64,000 nt of DNA from an uncultured Lachnospiraceae bacterium (GTDB lineage Bacteria > Bacillota > Clostridia > Lachnospirales > Lachnospiraceae): NCBI GenBank assembly GCA_910585635.1, contig CAJUFE010000004.1:77516-141515 (forward strand), read 5' to 3'. Positions 26,042 to 34,834 of this stretch are shown here, piece after piece; within the stretch, counting starts at the first letter, position 1; every line of letters begins with the position of its first letter. The translations under genes and the position numbers were made by a program. The notes under the pieces are model-generated. The model had not been told where the DNA came from and did no database searches. It was given only the letters and a program-made list of their open reading frames with translations.

Positions 26042-26067
26042 GGCTGTCGCAAGATCTTGCGACAGCC
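26042..26067. repeat. Perfect 26-bp palindrome between luxS and the GlgX-like gene
   Basis: GGCTGTCGCAAGA joined directly to its reverse complement. It lies between convergent genes and shares GGCTGTCGCAA with the longer hairpin at 52966, so it is one of a dispersed family. No T-run on either side. Confidence 0.7.
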
Positions 26068-26089
26068 TCTCCTATCCACGTCCCGTCTT

Positions 26090-28093
26090 TTAAGGATCTG
26101 CCGTTTTTACGGCTGTGGTCTTTTTCCCACGGTCCCCTTTTTCTCTGCGCTTTAGGCCGGGCGCGCTCTCCTTTTCCTCCAAAGCCGCGGCCAGTGCTCC
26201 ATCCGCCTTCTTCCCCACGAACACCATGATCGTCCGGGCGCCTACCCGATAGTGCTTCTGCTTTTCTAAGAGGATCTCCTCGCCCTGGGGATAGATCCCT
26301 CCTGTCCCATCCGCCCCTGTATCGATGGCGATATGCCAATACTGGCCTTTGGGGAGGTTAGGGAGAGAAAACTCGTGCGACTCCCAGTGCATGTTATAGG
26401 CCACGAAGAAATGGTCGTCCAGACTCCCGTCTGCCAGCTTTGCATATCGGCCGCAGTAGAGGACCCCCAGCTGGCGGCGGAAATGATCGAACTCCGGACA
26501 CCAGGCCTTTACCCCGTGATAGGACACATCCGGCTGGCCGCAGGAAAGATAATCTAAGATCTTCGGCTCCTGGGGCAGATGGAACATGGGATGGGCTTTG
26601 CGGAACCGGATGATCTGTTTGACAAAGTCCAGAAGGTCCTTGTTGCTCTCCGCCTGCTTCCAGTTCAGCCAGGAGATCTCATTATCCTGGCAGTAGGGAT
26701 TATTGTTCCCGTTCTGGGAATTGCCGAACTCATCGCCAGCCATAAGGAGCGGGGTCCCCTGGCTTAAAAAGAGGAGGAGATAGGAGGCCTTTAACAGCCT
26801 CCGGCGCATCCCTGCCACCTTTTTCTTTCTTGACGGTCCTTCTACCCCGCAGTTCCAGGAATAGTTATAGTCGCTCCCGTCCCGGTTCTCCTCGCCGTTG
26901 GCCTCATTATGCTTTACGTCGTAGCACACATTGTCCATCAAGGTAAAGCTATTGATGTTCGCCATATAGTTGATGACGCCTCTGTCCTGGGGGTTATGCC
27001 GGATCCGAAAGGCCAGGGGGCCCACCTGGTCCTCATCGCCCTTTAAAAAGCGCCTCATGTCGATGGAAAAGCCTTCATTGTAATCCGCCAGATGCCTGTA
27101 ACGCCCGCCCTGGACACCGTCCCAGGACTGGGCCCATAATTTTACCCGGCTCAGATAGGGGTCCTGGCCCAGAAGGCGGCAGGGGGCCGCTCCGATCAGG
27201 TGGAACCCATCCACATGGTATTCCCTGGCCCAGGTCCGAAGGACCTCCAGGATAAAGGTCTCCCGCTCCTCACCGGTGAAGAACAGATCCATCACCAGCT
27301 CCAGCCCCGCCTTATGCAGGGCTTTCACCAGATCCTTGAACTCCCGTTCCGGATGCTTCTCCTTGCCGGAGCAGTAGGAGGCCTTGGGCGCCATGTAGAG
27401 CCCGGGGATAAAGCCCCAGTAGTTCAGCTTGCCGCTGGGCTGCAGAGTGGTCTCCTCCTCCTTCGGCTGGGCCTCGGCCGCCTGCTGCACTCTCGAACGA
27501 TAGATGTCCGGCAGCCGCTCCTTGGGCTGGGCCATCACCTCCTGGAACTCGATGGAAGGGAGCAGCTCCACCGTGGTGACCCCCAGCTCCACCAGATACG
27601 GGATCTTCTCCATGATCCCGGCAAAGGTCCCTCTCTCCTTCACCCCGGAGGACGGATGCTTCGTGAACCCCCTGGGATGGAGTCGGTAGACGATGCAGTC
27701 CTGATAGGGGATCTGGGGCGGTACATCCCCTTCCCAATCATAGTGCTCCTCCGGTATGGAAGCCTTGAGCACCTTACCTAGATGCTTATCACTCCCCCAC
27801 ACCTCTCTCCCGCTGAAATGCCTTCCAAAGGGATCCTCCGTCAGCTGTCCGTCGATCTCGAAACAATACTCGATCCCCTGGAAGTCTCCATTTACCGTCA
27901 TGCTCCAGACATCGCCGACCCTGCCCTCCTTGGGGAACAAGATCTTCTGTACGGGGGCTTTTCTGCCTGCCTGGTATAAGACCAGGCTGCATTCCTCCCC
28001 CTGGGATACAATGGAAAAATGAACGCCGCCTTCCACAACTGCTGTCCCGACAGGGTAACACCGGTCATCTCTTACTATGCGAAGATCTTCCAT
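26090..28093 (-). CDS. GlgX-like glycogen-debranching family protein with lost catalytic residues
   Basis: A 667-residue GH13 protein of the isoamylase/GlgX group: CBM48-like N-terminus (10-100, VGTAVVEGGVHFSIVS), catalytic-barrel region and the family block HNEANGEENRDG, SWNCGVEGP, LLMAGDEFGNSQNGNNN. All four GH13 active-site regions are altered: region I DVVYNH is DLFFTG (269-274), region II GFRFD is GFHLI (nucleophile Asp to Ile300), region III LIAEPWD is LWAQSWD (acid/base Glu to Gln322), region IV AHDGFTL is NINSFTL (Asp to Asn381). It should bind but not cut alpha-glucan, like plant isoamylase ISA2. A basic Lys/Arg tail ends the protein. AAAGGAGG precedes the ATG. The reading frame is intact, so it is kept in use. 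Confidence 0.85.
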   Translation of the reverse strand: MEDLRIVRDDRCYPVGTAVVEGGVHFSIVSQGEECSLVLYQAGRKAPVQKILFPKEGRVGDVWSMTVNGDFQGIEYCFEIDGQLTEDPFGRHFSGREVWGSDKHLGKVLKASIPEEHYDWEGDVPPQIPYQDCIVYRLHPRGFTKHPSSGVKERGTFAGIMEKIPYLVELGVTTVELLPSIEFQEVMAQPKERLPDIYRSRVQQAAEAQPKEEETTLQPSGKLNYWGFIPGLYMAPKASYCSGKEKHPEREFKDLVKALHKAGLELVMDLFFTGEERETFILEVLRTWAREYHVDGFHLIGAAPCRLLGQDPYLSRVKLWAQSWDGVQGGRYRHLADYNEGFSIDMRRFLKGDEDQVGPLAFRIRHNPQDRGVINYMANINSFTLMDNVCYDVKHNEANGEENRDGSDYNYSWNCGVEGPSRKKKVAGMRRRLLKASYLLLFLSQGTPLLMAGDEFGNSQNGNNNPYCQDNEISWLNWKQAESNKDLLDFVKQIIRFRKAHPMFHLPQEPKILDYLSCGQPDVSYHGVKAWCPEFDHFRRQLGVLYCGRYAKLADGSLDDHFFVAYNMHWESHEFSLPNLPKGQYWHIAIDTGADGTGGIYPQGEEILLEKQKHYRVGARTIMVFVGKKADGALAAALEEKESAPGLKRREKGDRGKKTTAVKTADP

Positions 28094-28123
28094 ACGTCCT
28101 CCTTTGTCTGTTCTATCGTCTCC

Positions 28124-28891
28124 TTATCGAAAAATGGTCAGCTCTACCGGACAGTGGTCCGAGCCCATCACCTGGGTATGGATCGCGGCTCCGGCCAGCT
28201 TGTCCTTTAAGCTCTCTGAAACGCAGAAATAGTCGATCCGCCACCCGGCATTTTTCGCCCGGGCGGAAAAACGGTAGGACCACCAGGAGTAGACCCCCTC
28301 CTGCTCCGGGTAAAAATAGCGGTAGGTATCGATGAACCCGGCCTCCAAAAGCTCTGTGAACTTCCCCCGTTCCTGGTCGGTAAAACCGGCGTTCTTCCGG
28401 TTGGTCTTCGGGTTCTTTAGGTCGATCTCCTTATGGGCCACATTTAAGTCACCGCAGAAGATCACCGGTTTCTTTTTCTCCAACTCCTTTAGATAATGCC
28501 TAAAGGCGTCCTCCCAGGTCATCCGATAGTCCAGCCTGGCTAAGCCATCCTGAGAGTTTGGGGTATAGCAGGTCACCACATAGTAGTCCGCATACTCCGC
28601 CGCGATCACACGGCCTTCATGGTCATGCTCCTCCACCCCGATCCCGTATGACACAGAAAGAGGCTCCTCCTTCGTAAAGATCGCGGTGCCGGAATACCCC
28701 TTTTTCTCGGCATAGTTCCAATATTGATGATACTCTGGCAGGTCCAGCTCCACCTGTCCGGCCTGCAGCTTGCTCTCCTGGATACAAAATATATCAGCCC
28801 CTGAGGCCTGTAGATAGTCTAAGAAGCCTTTGCCTATGCAGGCGCGAAGGCCGTTGACGTTCCATGATATGAGTTTCCTTTGATCTTTCAT
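28124..28891 (-). CDS. xth: Exodeoxyribonuclease III
   Basis: A 255-residue endonuclease/exonuclease/phosphatase-fold enzyme of base-excision repair: it cuts at abasic sites and trims 3' ends. Motifs: LISWNVNGLRA, CIQESKL (metal-binding Glu), TCYTPNSQ, CGDLNVAHKEIDL (Asp/Asn pair), RIDYFCVS and the C-terminal MGSDHCPVEL (catalytic Asp-His). Length matches the bacterial ExoA type. It lies 30 bases upstream of the GlgX-like gene on the same strand, so they may share a transcript. A TATAAT -10 element is seen at 28998-29003 on the minus strand. Confidence 0.93.
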   Translation of the reverse strand: MKDQRKLISWNVNGLRACIGKGFLDYLQASGADIFCIQESKLQAGQVELDLPEYHQYWNYAEKKGYSGTAIFTKEEPLSVSYGIGVEEHDHEGRVIAAEYADYYVVTCYTPNSQDGLARLDYRMTWEDAFRHYLKELEKKKPVIFCGDLNVAHKEIDLKNPKTNRKNAGFTDQERGKFTELLEAGFIDTYRYFYPEQEGVYSWWSYRFSARAKNAGWRIDYFCVSESLKDKLAGAAIHTQVMGSDHCPVELTIFR

Positions 28892-29021
28892 GCTCTGCTC
28901 CCCCTGTCTGCACGATCCTTATAAAGTCACCTGTCCCTCCGCCTTTAGCCCCTGCAGATATGGTCTGGCGGATCTGGATATGCTGTCGTCTGTCGATATT
29001 ATAGCATTTGGATCTATAAAT

Positions 29022-29062
29022 GAAAAGAAAAACTTCCCAAGATCTAAAACTTGAGAAGTTTT
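29022..29062 (-). terminator. Terminator of metK transcript
   Basis: AAAACTTCTCAAG pairs with CTTGGGAAGTTTT, followed on the minus strand by TTTCTTTTC. It lies 190 bases past the metK stop codon, beyond the tandem repeats. Confidence 0.65.
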
Positions 29063-29090
29063 CCATTATCTTCCGCTATCTGTTTTTCTC

Positions 29091-29230
29091 CTGCGTCTGT
29101 TGTGTTCCTTCTGTCTATACCTCTGCTGCGTCTGTTGTGTTCCTTCTGTCTATACCTCTGCTGCGTCTGTTGCGTTCCTTCTGTCTATACCCCTGCTGCG
29201 TCTGTTGCGTTCCTTCGGTCTATACCCGCT
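29091..29230. repeat. Four tandem copies of a 35-bp unit in the metK 3' region
   Basis: The unit CTGCGTCTGTTGTGTTCCTT plus CTGTCTATACCTCTG is repeated head to tail at 29091, 29126, 29161 and 29196. Copies 1 and 2 are identical, copies 3 and 4 differ by a few bases. Thirty-five is not a multiple of three, so this is not coding; it lies in the untranslated end of the metK transcript. Confidence 0.85.
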
Positions 29231-29253
29231 CCGTCCTTGCCCTACCGCTCAGC

Positions 29254-30450
29254 TTACAGGTACTTCTTTAACAGGTCTACCTTATCCAGCTTCTCCCAGG
29301 GAAGATCCAGGTCGTTCCTGCCAAAGTGGCCGTAGGCCGCCGTCTGCTTATAGATGGGTCGTCTTAGATCCAGCATACGGATGATGCCGGCCGGGCGGAG
29401 GTCGAAGTTCTCCCGGACGATCTCCACCAGGCGCTCATCGCGGACCTTGCCGGTGCCGAAAGTATCCACCATCACCGAGGTCGGCTGCGCCACGCCGATC
29501 GCATAGGAAAGCTGGATCTCGCATTTATCGGCCAGACCGGCGGCCACGATGTTCTTTGCCACATAACGGGCTGCGTAGGCTGCGGAACGGTCCACCTTGG
29601 TGCAGTCCTTTCCGGAGAAGGCGCCGCCGCCGTGGCGTGCATATCCGCCATATGTATCCACGATGATCTTCCGGCCGGTAACACCGCTGTCACCGTGGGG
29701 CCCTCCGATCACAAAACGTCCTGTAGGATTGATGAAGAACTTGGTCTCCTCATCGATCAGCTCTTTGGGAAGGATGGCATCGAACACATGCCGCTTGATA
29801 TCCTCATGGATCTGCTCCTGGGAGACCTCTGCGCTGTGCTGGGTGGAGAGCACCACCGCATCCAGGCGGACCGGCTTCCCGGTTCCGTCATATTCCACGG
29901 TCACCTGGGTCTTCCCGTCAGGGCGCAGGTAGGGCAGGGTCCCGTCCTTGCGGACCTGGGTCAGCCTCCTGGCCAGCTTGTGGGCCAGTGCGATGGGGTA
30001 GGGCATATATTCTTCCGTCTCATTAGAGGCATAGCCGAACATCATGCCCTGGTCCCCTGCGCCGGTCCCGTCCAGCTCCTCCTCGGTCATCTGGTCCTCC
30101 GCCGCCTTCTTAGCCTCTAAGGCTTTATCTACACCCATAGCGATATCCGTGGACTGCTCGTCTAAAGCCACGATCACCCCGCAGGTGTTACAGTCAAAGC
30201 CGTAGGCCGCGTTATCATAGCCGATCTCCCGGATCGTCTCCCGCACAGTCTTCTGGATATCCACATAGCCGCTGGTGGTGATCTCGCCCATCACCAGCAC
30301 CAGGCCGGTGGTGATCGCCGTCTCACAAGCCACACGGCTCATGGGGTCCTGCTCCAATAACGCGTCTAAGATCGCGTCGGAGATCTGGTCGCACATCTTG
30401 TCCGGATGTCCTCCGGTCACGGATTCTGAAGTAAATAACTGTCTTTCCAT
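29254..30450 (-). CDS. metK: S-adenosylmethionine synthetase
   Basis: A 398-residue MetK. It makes SAM from methionine and ATP. Motifs: FTSESVTGGHPDKMCDQISD at the N-terminus, GEITTSGYVDI, GAGDQGMMFGYA and the phosphate loop GGPHGDSGVTGRKI, with FSGKDCTKVDRSAAY near the C-terminus. The start at 30450 follows AAGGAGG; the longer frame reaches into the riboswitch terminator and is not used. Expression is set by a SAM-I riboswitch with its own promoter at 30804. Four 35-bp repeats and a terminator follow the stop codon. Confidence 0.96.
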   Translation of the reverse strand: MERQLFTSESVTGGHPDKMCDQISDAILDALLEQDPMSRVACETAITTGLVLVMGEITTSGYVDIQKTVRETIREIGYDNAAYGFDCNTCGVIVALDEQSTDIAMGVDKALEAKKAAEDQMTEEELDGTGAGDQGMMFGYASNETEEYMPYPIALAHKLARRLTQVRKDGTLPYLRPDGKTQVTVEYDGTGKPVRLDAVVLSTQHSAEVSQEQIHEDIKRHVFDAILPKELIDEETKFFINPTGRFVIGGPHGDSGVTGRKIIVDTYGGYARHGGGAFSGKDCTKVDRSAAYAARYVAKNIVAAGLADKCEIQLSYAIGVAQPTSVMVDTFGTGKVRDERLVEIVRENFDLRPAGIIRMLDLRRPIYKQTAAYGHFGRNDLDLPWEKLDKVDLLKKYL

Positions 30451-30526
30451 CGTTTCCTCCTTCTTATGGGCTGATACAGCCCTTCCTGTGAGACAAAAAG
30501 CGTGCATCCCGGCACACTTTCTGTGG

Positions 30527-30556
30527 AAAAAGAAAAGTCCGCATACGAGCGGACTT
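30527..30556 (-). terminator. Riboswitch expression-platform terminator before metK
   Basis: AAGTCCGC (minus strand) pairs with GCGGACTT around CGTATGC-type loop, followed by TTCTTTTTC. It ends transcription when SAM is bound. Confidence 0.8.
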
Positions 30557-30577
30557 GAAGGGATCAACATTCAAATC

Positions 30578-30758
30578 CTCTTATTGCTCGACGCGCAGCC
30601 GGACGACTCTCGCGCCATGCGCAAAAGCCTCCTCCTGCCCTCGCTCAGGTTGGCACCTTCCGGCCCTATGGGAACAGGAAACTTGATCTCCTGACCCGAC
30701 TGACCGGGGTTGCCGTGACTTCACAGATCCTTTGTATCTCCATCACTCTGAATAAGGG
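30578..30758 (-). ncRNA. SAM-I riboswitch (S-box leader) of metK
   Basis: On the minus strand the leader shows the S-box pattern: CTTATTCAGAGTGATGGAG, GATCTGTGAAGTCACGGCAACC, AAGGTGCCAACCTGAGC and the closing GAGCAATAAGAGG. P1 pairs CTTATT (30751-30756) with AATAAG (30580-30585). The gene controlled, metK, is the classic target. An enlarged GC-rich P4 region lies at 30590-30640. The stretch 30759-30862 holds only the promoter. Confidence 0.9.
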
Positions 30759-30803
30759 ATATTAACGAACTTTTCAATTTTCAATGATCTATCTACAAAC
30801 TTT

Positions 30804-30832
30804 ATACTACTCTGTTTTCGCACGCCTGTCAA
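30804..30832 (-). promoter_or_regulatory. metK leader promoter
   Basis: On the minus strand TTGACA, 17-base spacer, TAGTAT, about 45 bases before the riboswitch. Confidence 0.6.
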
Positions 30833-30862
30833 GTACCAGATCATGAGAGGCCTGTCCGGGCA

Positions 30863-32155
30863 TCATCCCACCCGCAGCCGGAACTTCTGCAGCTCCTTAT
30901 CGGAGTCCACCTTCTCGATCACGGCCCCCAGCCCTCTCAGCTTCTCGTCAAAGCACTCATACCCGCGCTGGATATACCCGATCTCATCCACCGTGGTGTA
31001 CCCATCCGCCGCCAGACCGGCGATCACCAGGGCCGCGCCGGCCCGAAGATCGGGGGCGTTGACAGAGGCGCCGGAAAAGCCCGCCACACCGTCGATCACG
31101 GCTACATTTCCTTCTACTTTGATATTGCTCCCCATCCTGGCCAGCTCATCCACGTATTTGAACCGGTTCTCAAAGATGCTCTCCGTCACGATGCTGGTCC
31201 CCTTGGCCAGTGCCAGGGTCACGGTGATCTGGGGCTGCATATCCGTGGGAAAACCGGGATAAGGCAGGGTGTTGATATTGGTATGCATCTGGCATGGCTT
31301 TCCGATCACCCGGACCGCGTCATCAAATTCGATCACCTCACAGCCGATCTCCTGGAGCTTGGCCGAGATCGCCTCCAGATGCTTGGGGATCACGTTCTTG
31401 ACCACCACATCTCCCCGGGTGATAGCGGCGGCGCACATAAAGGTCCCCGCCTCGATCTGGTCCGGGATGATGGAGTATTCCGTGCCATGGAGCCTGTGGA
31501 CACCGCGGATCCGGATGATGTCCGTTCCGGCGCCCTTGACATTAGCGCCCATGCTGTTTAAAAAATTGGCTACATCCACCACATGGGGCTCCTTGGCCGC
31601 GTTCTCGATGATCGTCAGCCCCCCTGCCAGGGTCGCCGCCATCATCACATTGATCGTAGCGCCCACAGAGACCTTGTCCAGATAGATATGGGCGCCCTTG
31701 AGCTCTACTGCCTGGGCCACCACCGCGCCCCGCTCTACCGAGATCTCCGCCCCCAGGGCCCTGAACCCTTTCAGATGGAGGTCGATCGGCCGGCTCCCGA
31801 TGTTGCAGCCGCCGGGCAGCGGCACCTTAGCGCTCTTATATTTCCCCAGGAGCGCACCGATAAAATAATAGGATGCACGGATCCTGCGGATATACTCATC
31901 ATCTACGGATACCTCGCCGATCGCGGAGGCGTTGATCCTCACCGTATGCCGGTCGATCCGGGTCACATGGGCCCCGATCTCCTGGATCGCTTCCAGCATC
32001 ACATTGATATCCCGGACATCTGGCAGATTATCGATCACCACATCCTCATCTGTCATGATAGCTGCTGTCAATATCCCTAAAGCGGCATTCTTCGCACCGC
32101 CTATACAGACCTCACCGACCAGCGGATCGCCGCCCTTCATGATATATCGTTCCAT
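30863..32155 (-). CDS. murA: UDP-N-acetylglucosamine 1-carboxyvinyltransferase
   Basis: A 430-residue enolpyruvyl transferase, the first committed step of peptidoglycan synthesis in the cytoplasm. It begins MERYIMKGGDPLVGEVCIGG, with the substrate motif GGAKNAAL, and has the fosfomycin-reactive catalytic Cys in PLPGGCNIGSRPIDLHL (Cys117). Later motifs EAGTFMCAAAITRGDV and GFPTDMQPQ match MurA. Length is normal. Clostridia often carry two copies; which one this is cannot be told here. The region between it and the next gene holds part of the dispersed palindromic element (32298). Confidence 0.95.
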   Translation of the reverse strand: MERYIMKGGDPLVGEVCIGGAKNAALGILTAAIMTDEDVVIDNLPDVRDINVMLEAIQEIGAHVTRIDRHTVRINASAIGEVSVDDEYIRRIRASYYFIGALLGKYKSAKVPLPGGCNIGSRPIDLHLKGFRALGAEISVERGAVVAQAVELKGAHIYLDKVSVGATINVMMAATLAGGLTIIENAAKEPHVVDVANFLNSMGANVKGAGTDIIRIRGVHRLHGTEYSIIPDQIEAGTFMCAAAITRGDVVVKNVIPKHLEAISAKLQEIGCEVIEFDDAVRVIGKPCQMHTNINTLPYPGFPTDMQPQITVTLALAKGTSIVTESIFENRFKYVDELARMGSNIKVEGNVAVIDGVAGFSGASVNAPDLRAGAALVIAGLAADGYTTVDEIGYIQRGYECFDEKLRGLGAVIEKVDSDKELQKFRLRVG

Positions 32156-32297
32156 TCCACACCTCTATATATTCTAAACCCAAGGTCGGGGAACCCCGGC
32201 CTGAGCGTGCTGATATCAAAGCCTTCTAGCCATTATATACCAAGTACATAGCATTTGTAAAGGCAAACTGTCACCGCTCCAAAAATGGGGGCCTCTC

Positions 32298-32328
32298 CCT
32301 CGCGGGATATCACCTGTGAAAAGTAACC
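32298..32328. repeat. Copy of the dispersed GTGAAAAGTAAC element
   Basis: This 31-base block matches 58302-58332 with one mismatch, and its core CCTGTGAAAAGTAAC recurs at 23655. It lies between murA and the 830-aa protein gene. Confidence 0.7.
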
Positions 32329-32341
32329 CTCTCCCTCCTGC

Positions 32342-34834
32342 TCAGCTGCGGTCCGGATCCGGGAGGATCGCGCAGATAAAATCATTTCCTGTCTGTGAAA
32401 AATACTCGGCGGCATCGTTTAAGCCCATCTTCCAGCTCTCGCCTGTCTCCGGCTGATAAAGGGTCACATTGTATTGGTCATATCCGGCCAGCAGGAGACC
32501 TGCGCCGCCTTCACCGTAGGCCAGGACCGGATCGCCCTGGCCCAGGAAGTACAGCACCTGGCTCAGGCTGCAGCCTCTGGCATCTAAAAGCACGGTGCCG
32601 TCTGCCAGGACATGACGGCCGTCGGTGAGATCGGCCACATTTTTGGTCATCTTCCCCGCCGTGCCGTCCAGATCCTGGATAGCGGCTGTCTGCGGGCGGT
32701 CCACCCGGTTCCAGATCACCTGTCTGTCCTCATCGGTCACCGTCCCCATCTCTTCGTAGGCCATGGCCACGGCTTTTGCCAGATCCCCGGTGACCCCTAA
32801 AAGATGCCCGTCTCCGTAGGCGTGATACAGCGTGCGGGGCGCCAGAAGGGCGTTCCCCAGCTCTAAGATCTCTGAAGTCTCATAAGCGATCTTTTTCGGC
32901 GAAGAAAAACGGATATCTCTCCCACTCGCCAGCTCTCCGGCAGTCTGGACAAAATACAGCCTCTGGCGCTCACTGTCCGCATACCATCCGATATTGGCCA
33001 TCTTATCATCGGGTATCTCCTCATTGCATACGATCGTATCGGTCCCCACCGGCTGGTAGAGCTGATCCGACAGGAGGCTGATCCAGGTCAGATGGATCCG
33101 GCTGCCCTCCACCGAGACCTCCGTGATACAGCGGCCTGGCTTTTCATAGCGGCTCAAGATCTCCATATCCTCCCCCAAGATGACCAGGGCATACATGGGG
33201 AGCTCAACCTCTCGCCCATTGATCACCCACCGGCTGCCCTCTCTGGCCAGACCGTAGACCAGGTCGTTCCCTACAAACCCCAGGGTCCGCAGATAGTCTC
33301 CGTCCCCGGATATCACCTCATCCTTTTTTCCTGTATCCAGATCGATCAGATGGATCATCCCTGACTGGTTGATGATCCGGCCATCCTGCCATGCGAACCG
33401 GCGTCCATCCTGACTGACCGCATATCCGTTCTCTAAAAGGCCTTCTGCTACCACCACACATTCGTTGCTGGTGGTATCGATGCCATATACCCCGGACCCT
33501 ACCTTTAGATACAGCACGCCGGCCGGGCTCAGATACGAGAGCTCCGCAAGATCTAGCTCCAGCTCTCCATAGCTTTCCGCCACCGGGATAAAAAAGCATT
33601 CCTCCAGCGCGTCCTCCCGGCTGTTATACTGATACAGCGCGATGCCTACGCAGCCCTCATGGTTCCCCCGGCCCATATAGCCATAGACCAGGAAACCCAC
33701 GTCCCCGTCATCCTCCACCTGGAGGATCTTCAGTCCATACTCCTTCTGTACCGGGCGTACCCCTTCCTCCTGGCTGCTGCGGAAGGAGAAGAGACGCTTG
33801 GCTTCCTTTTCCTTCTCGTCAAAAGCCCACAGGTCGTGGGCCGTGATGAAGGCGCACCGACTCCCGTCCTCACTCTTTACCGCCTGCATCTGCCGGCCTG
33901 ACCCGACCCCCAGCATGATCCGGTTCCCGGAAAAGTCTGCCCGGTCGCCCATGAACACCTGGTCCACCTGACGGGAAAAGTCCATCATATAGACCCTCTG
34001 CTCTCCCATGCGCATGGTAAAGTTATCTTCTGTCTCATAATACTCTGTCTTCCCGCTCTCCGTCCTTCGGATGGCCAGATATCGCACCGTGACCTGGGCT
34101 GAAAGGCCGTTCTTCTCATTTAAAGTCACCAGGGCCTCTCCTGCCGGCTCGACCTTAAGGCTGCCCCAGGTGATCTGGGAAAAGCTGGAGTGGATATCCA
34201 CCTGCCCTAAGTTGCTGTTATCCCCCGTATCATCACTCTCTAAGTACGTCACCAGCTCCCTGGCCTGCTCGTAGGAAAAGGTGCGGGAGGAAAAATCGGC
34301 TGCAAGATCCACCATCTGGCGGATCGGCCCCTCCTCAGTCCAGACGATGCGGGTGTGATAACGGACAGCCCCCTGGCTGTCCGTATCGATGGTCAGGGTC
34401 ATCAGATATTCCCTGTCCTCCTGCAAAAGGTTCTGGATGGGGAGCGTGGCGCTGGCCCCATCCTCTGTCGCAGTCCATGTCTCCACGCTGGTCCGCTCTA
34501 CCAGGCTGGCCAGATCCAGGGAACGGATCTCATAATAGATCCCGGTGATGTTCCCCTGACAGCGGCTGATCCGGATCCCCAGCCTCCTGTCCTGTGGAAG
34601 GACCGTCAGACAGCTCTGGGCTCCCGCGGCTCCCATCTCCTGTACATAGCCGTGGAGGCAGTTCATCTCCCTGCCCAGGGTGTCCATATAGACCACCGGC
34701 AGAACGCTCTCCTCCATATCGATATACATGGTATCGCCTCCCGACATCCGGGCTTTCATCCAGAAAAAATAGCCTACGCCCGCCGCGATAAAGATCAGGG
34801 ACAGGATGCCCAGCCGCTGCAATACTCGTTTCAT
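32342..34834 (-). CDS. 830-aa membrane-anchored protein with propeller-like body and C39-like C-terminus
   Basis: An extracellular protein of unknown function held by one N-terminal helix (RLGILSLIFIAAGVGYFFW, 8-26). The body has repeated beta-strand blocks with spaced Trp, Asp and Gly residues (YAVSQDGRRFAWQDGRIINQ and similar) that look like a beta-propeller. The last 90 residues (LDARGCSLSQVLYFLGQGDP, LLLAGYDQYNVTLYQPETG, then a final GND segment) resemble the peptidase C39-like fold: the Cys is present but the usual His of the GHYV segment is not evident, so activity is doubtful. The ATG overlaps the prs stop codon (ATGA), showing translational coupling with prs, although no functional link to PRPP synthesis is obvious. 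Confidence 0.65.
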   Translation of the reverse strand: MKRVLQRLGILSLIFIAAGVGYFFWMKARMSGGDTMYIDMEESVLPVVYMDTLGREMNCLHGYVQEMGAAGAQSCLTVLPQDRRLGIRISRCQGNITGIYYEIRSLDLASLVERTSVETWTATEDGASATLPIQNLLQEDREYLMTLTIDTDSQGAVRYHTRIVWTEEGPIRQMVDLAADFSSRTFSYEQARELVTYLESDDTGDNSNLGQVDIHSSFSQITWGSLKVEPAGEALVTLNEKNGLSAQVTVRYLAIRRTESGKTEYYETEDNFTMRMGEQRVYMMDFSRQVDQVFMGDRADFSGNRIMLGVGSGRQMQAVKSEDGSRCAFITAHDLWAFDEKEKEAKRLFSFRSSQEEGVRPVQKEYGLKILQVEDDGDVGFLVYGYMGRGNHEGCVGIALYQYNSREDALEECFFIPVAESYGELELDLAELSYLSPAGVLYLKVGSGVYGIDTTSNECVVVAEGLLENGYAVSQDGRRFAWQDGRIINQSGMIHLIDLDTGKKDEVISGDGDYLRTLGFVGNDLVYGLAREGSRWVINGREVELPMYALVILGEDMEILSRYEKPGRCITEVSVEGSRIHLTWISLLSDQLYQPVGTDTIVCNEEIPDDKMANIGWYADSERQRLYFVQTAGELASGRDIRFSSPKKIAYETSEILELGNALLAPRTLYHAYGDGHLLGVTGDLAKAVAMAYEEMGTVTDEDRQVIWNRVDRPQTAAIQDLDGTAGKMTKNVADLTDGRHVLADGTVLLDARGCSLSQVLYFLGQGDPVLAYGEGGAGLLLAGYDQYNVTLYQPETGESWKMGLNDAAEYFSQTGNDFICAILPDPDRS

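Noticed and set aside
26042..26067. Classical terminator for luxS
   Set aside because: The palindrome has no loop and no T-run on either strand; I list it as a repeat.
29091..29230. Possible CRISPR array
   Set aside because: The units are directly adjacent with no spacers and only four copies; it is a simple tandem repeat.
29020..29384. Three overlapping plus-strand open frames with CCVCCVPSVYT-like repeats
   Set aside because: They are produced by the 35-bp tandem repeat read in its three frames, which is not coding.
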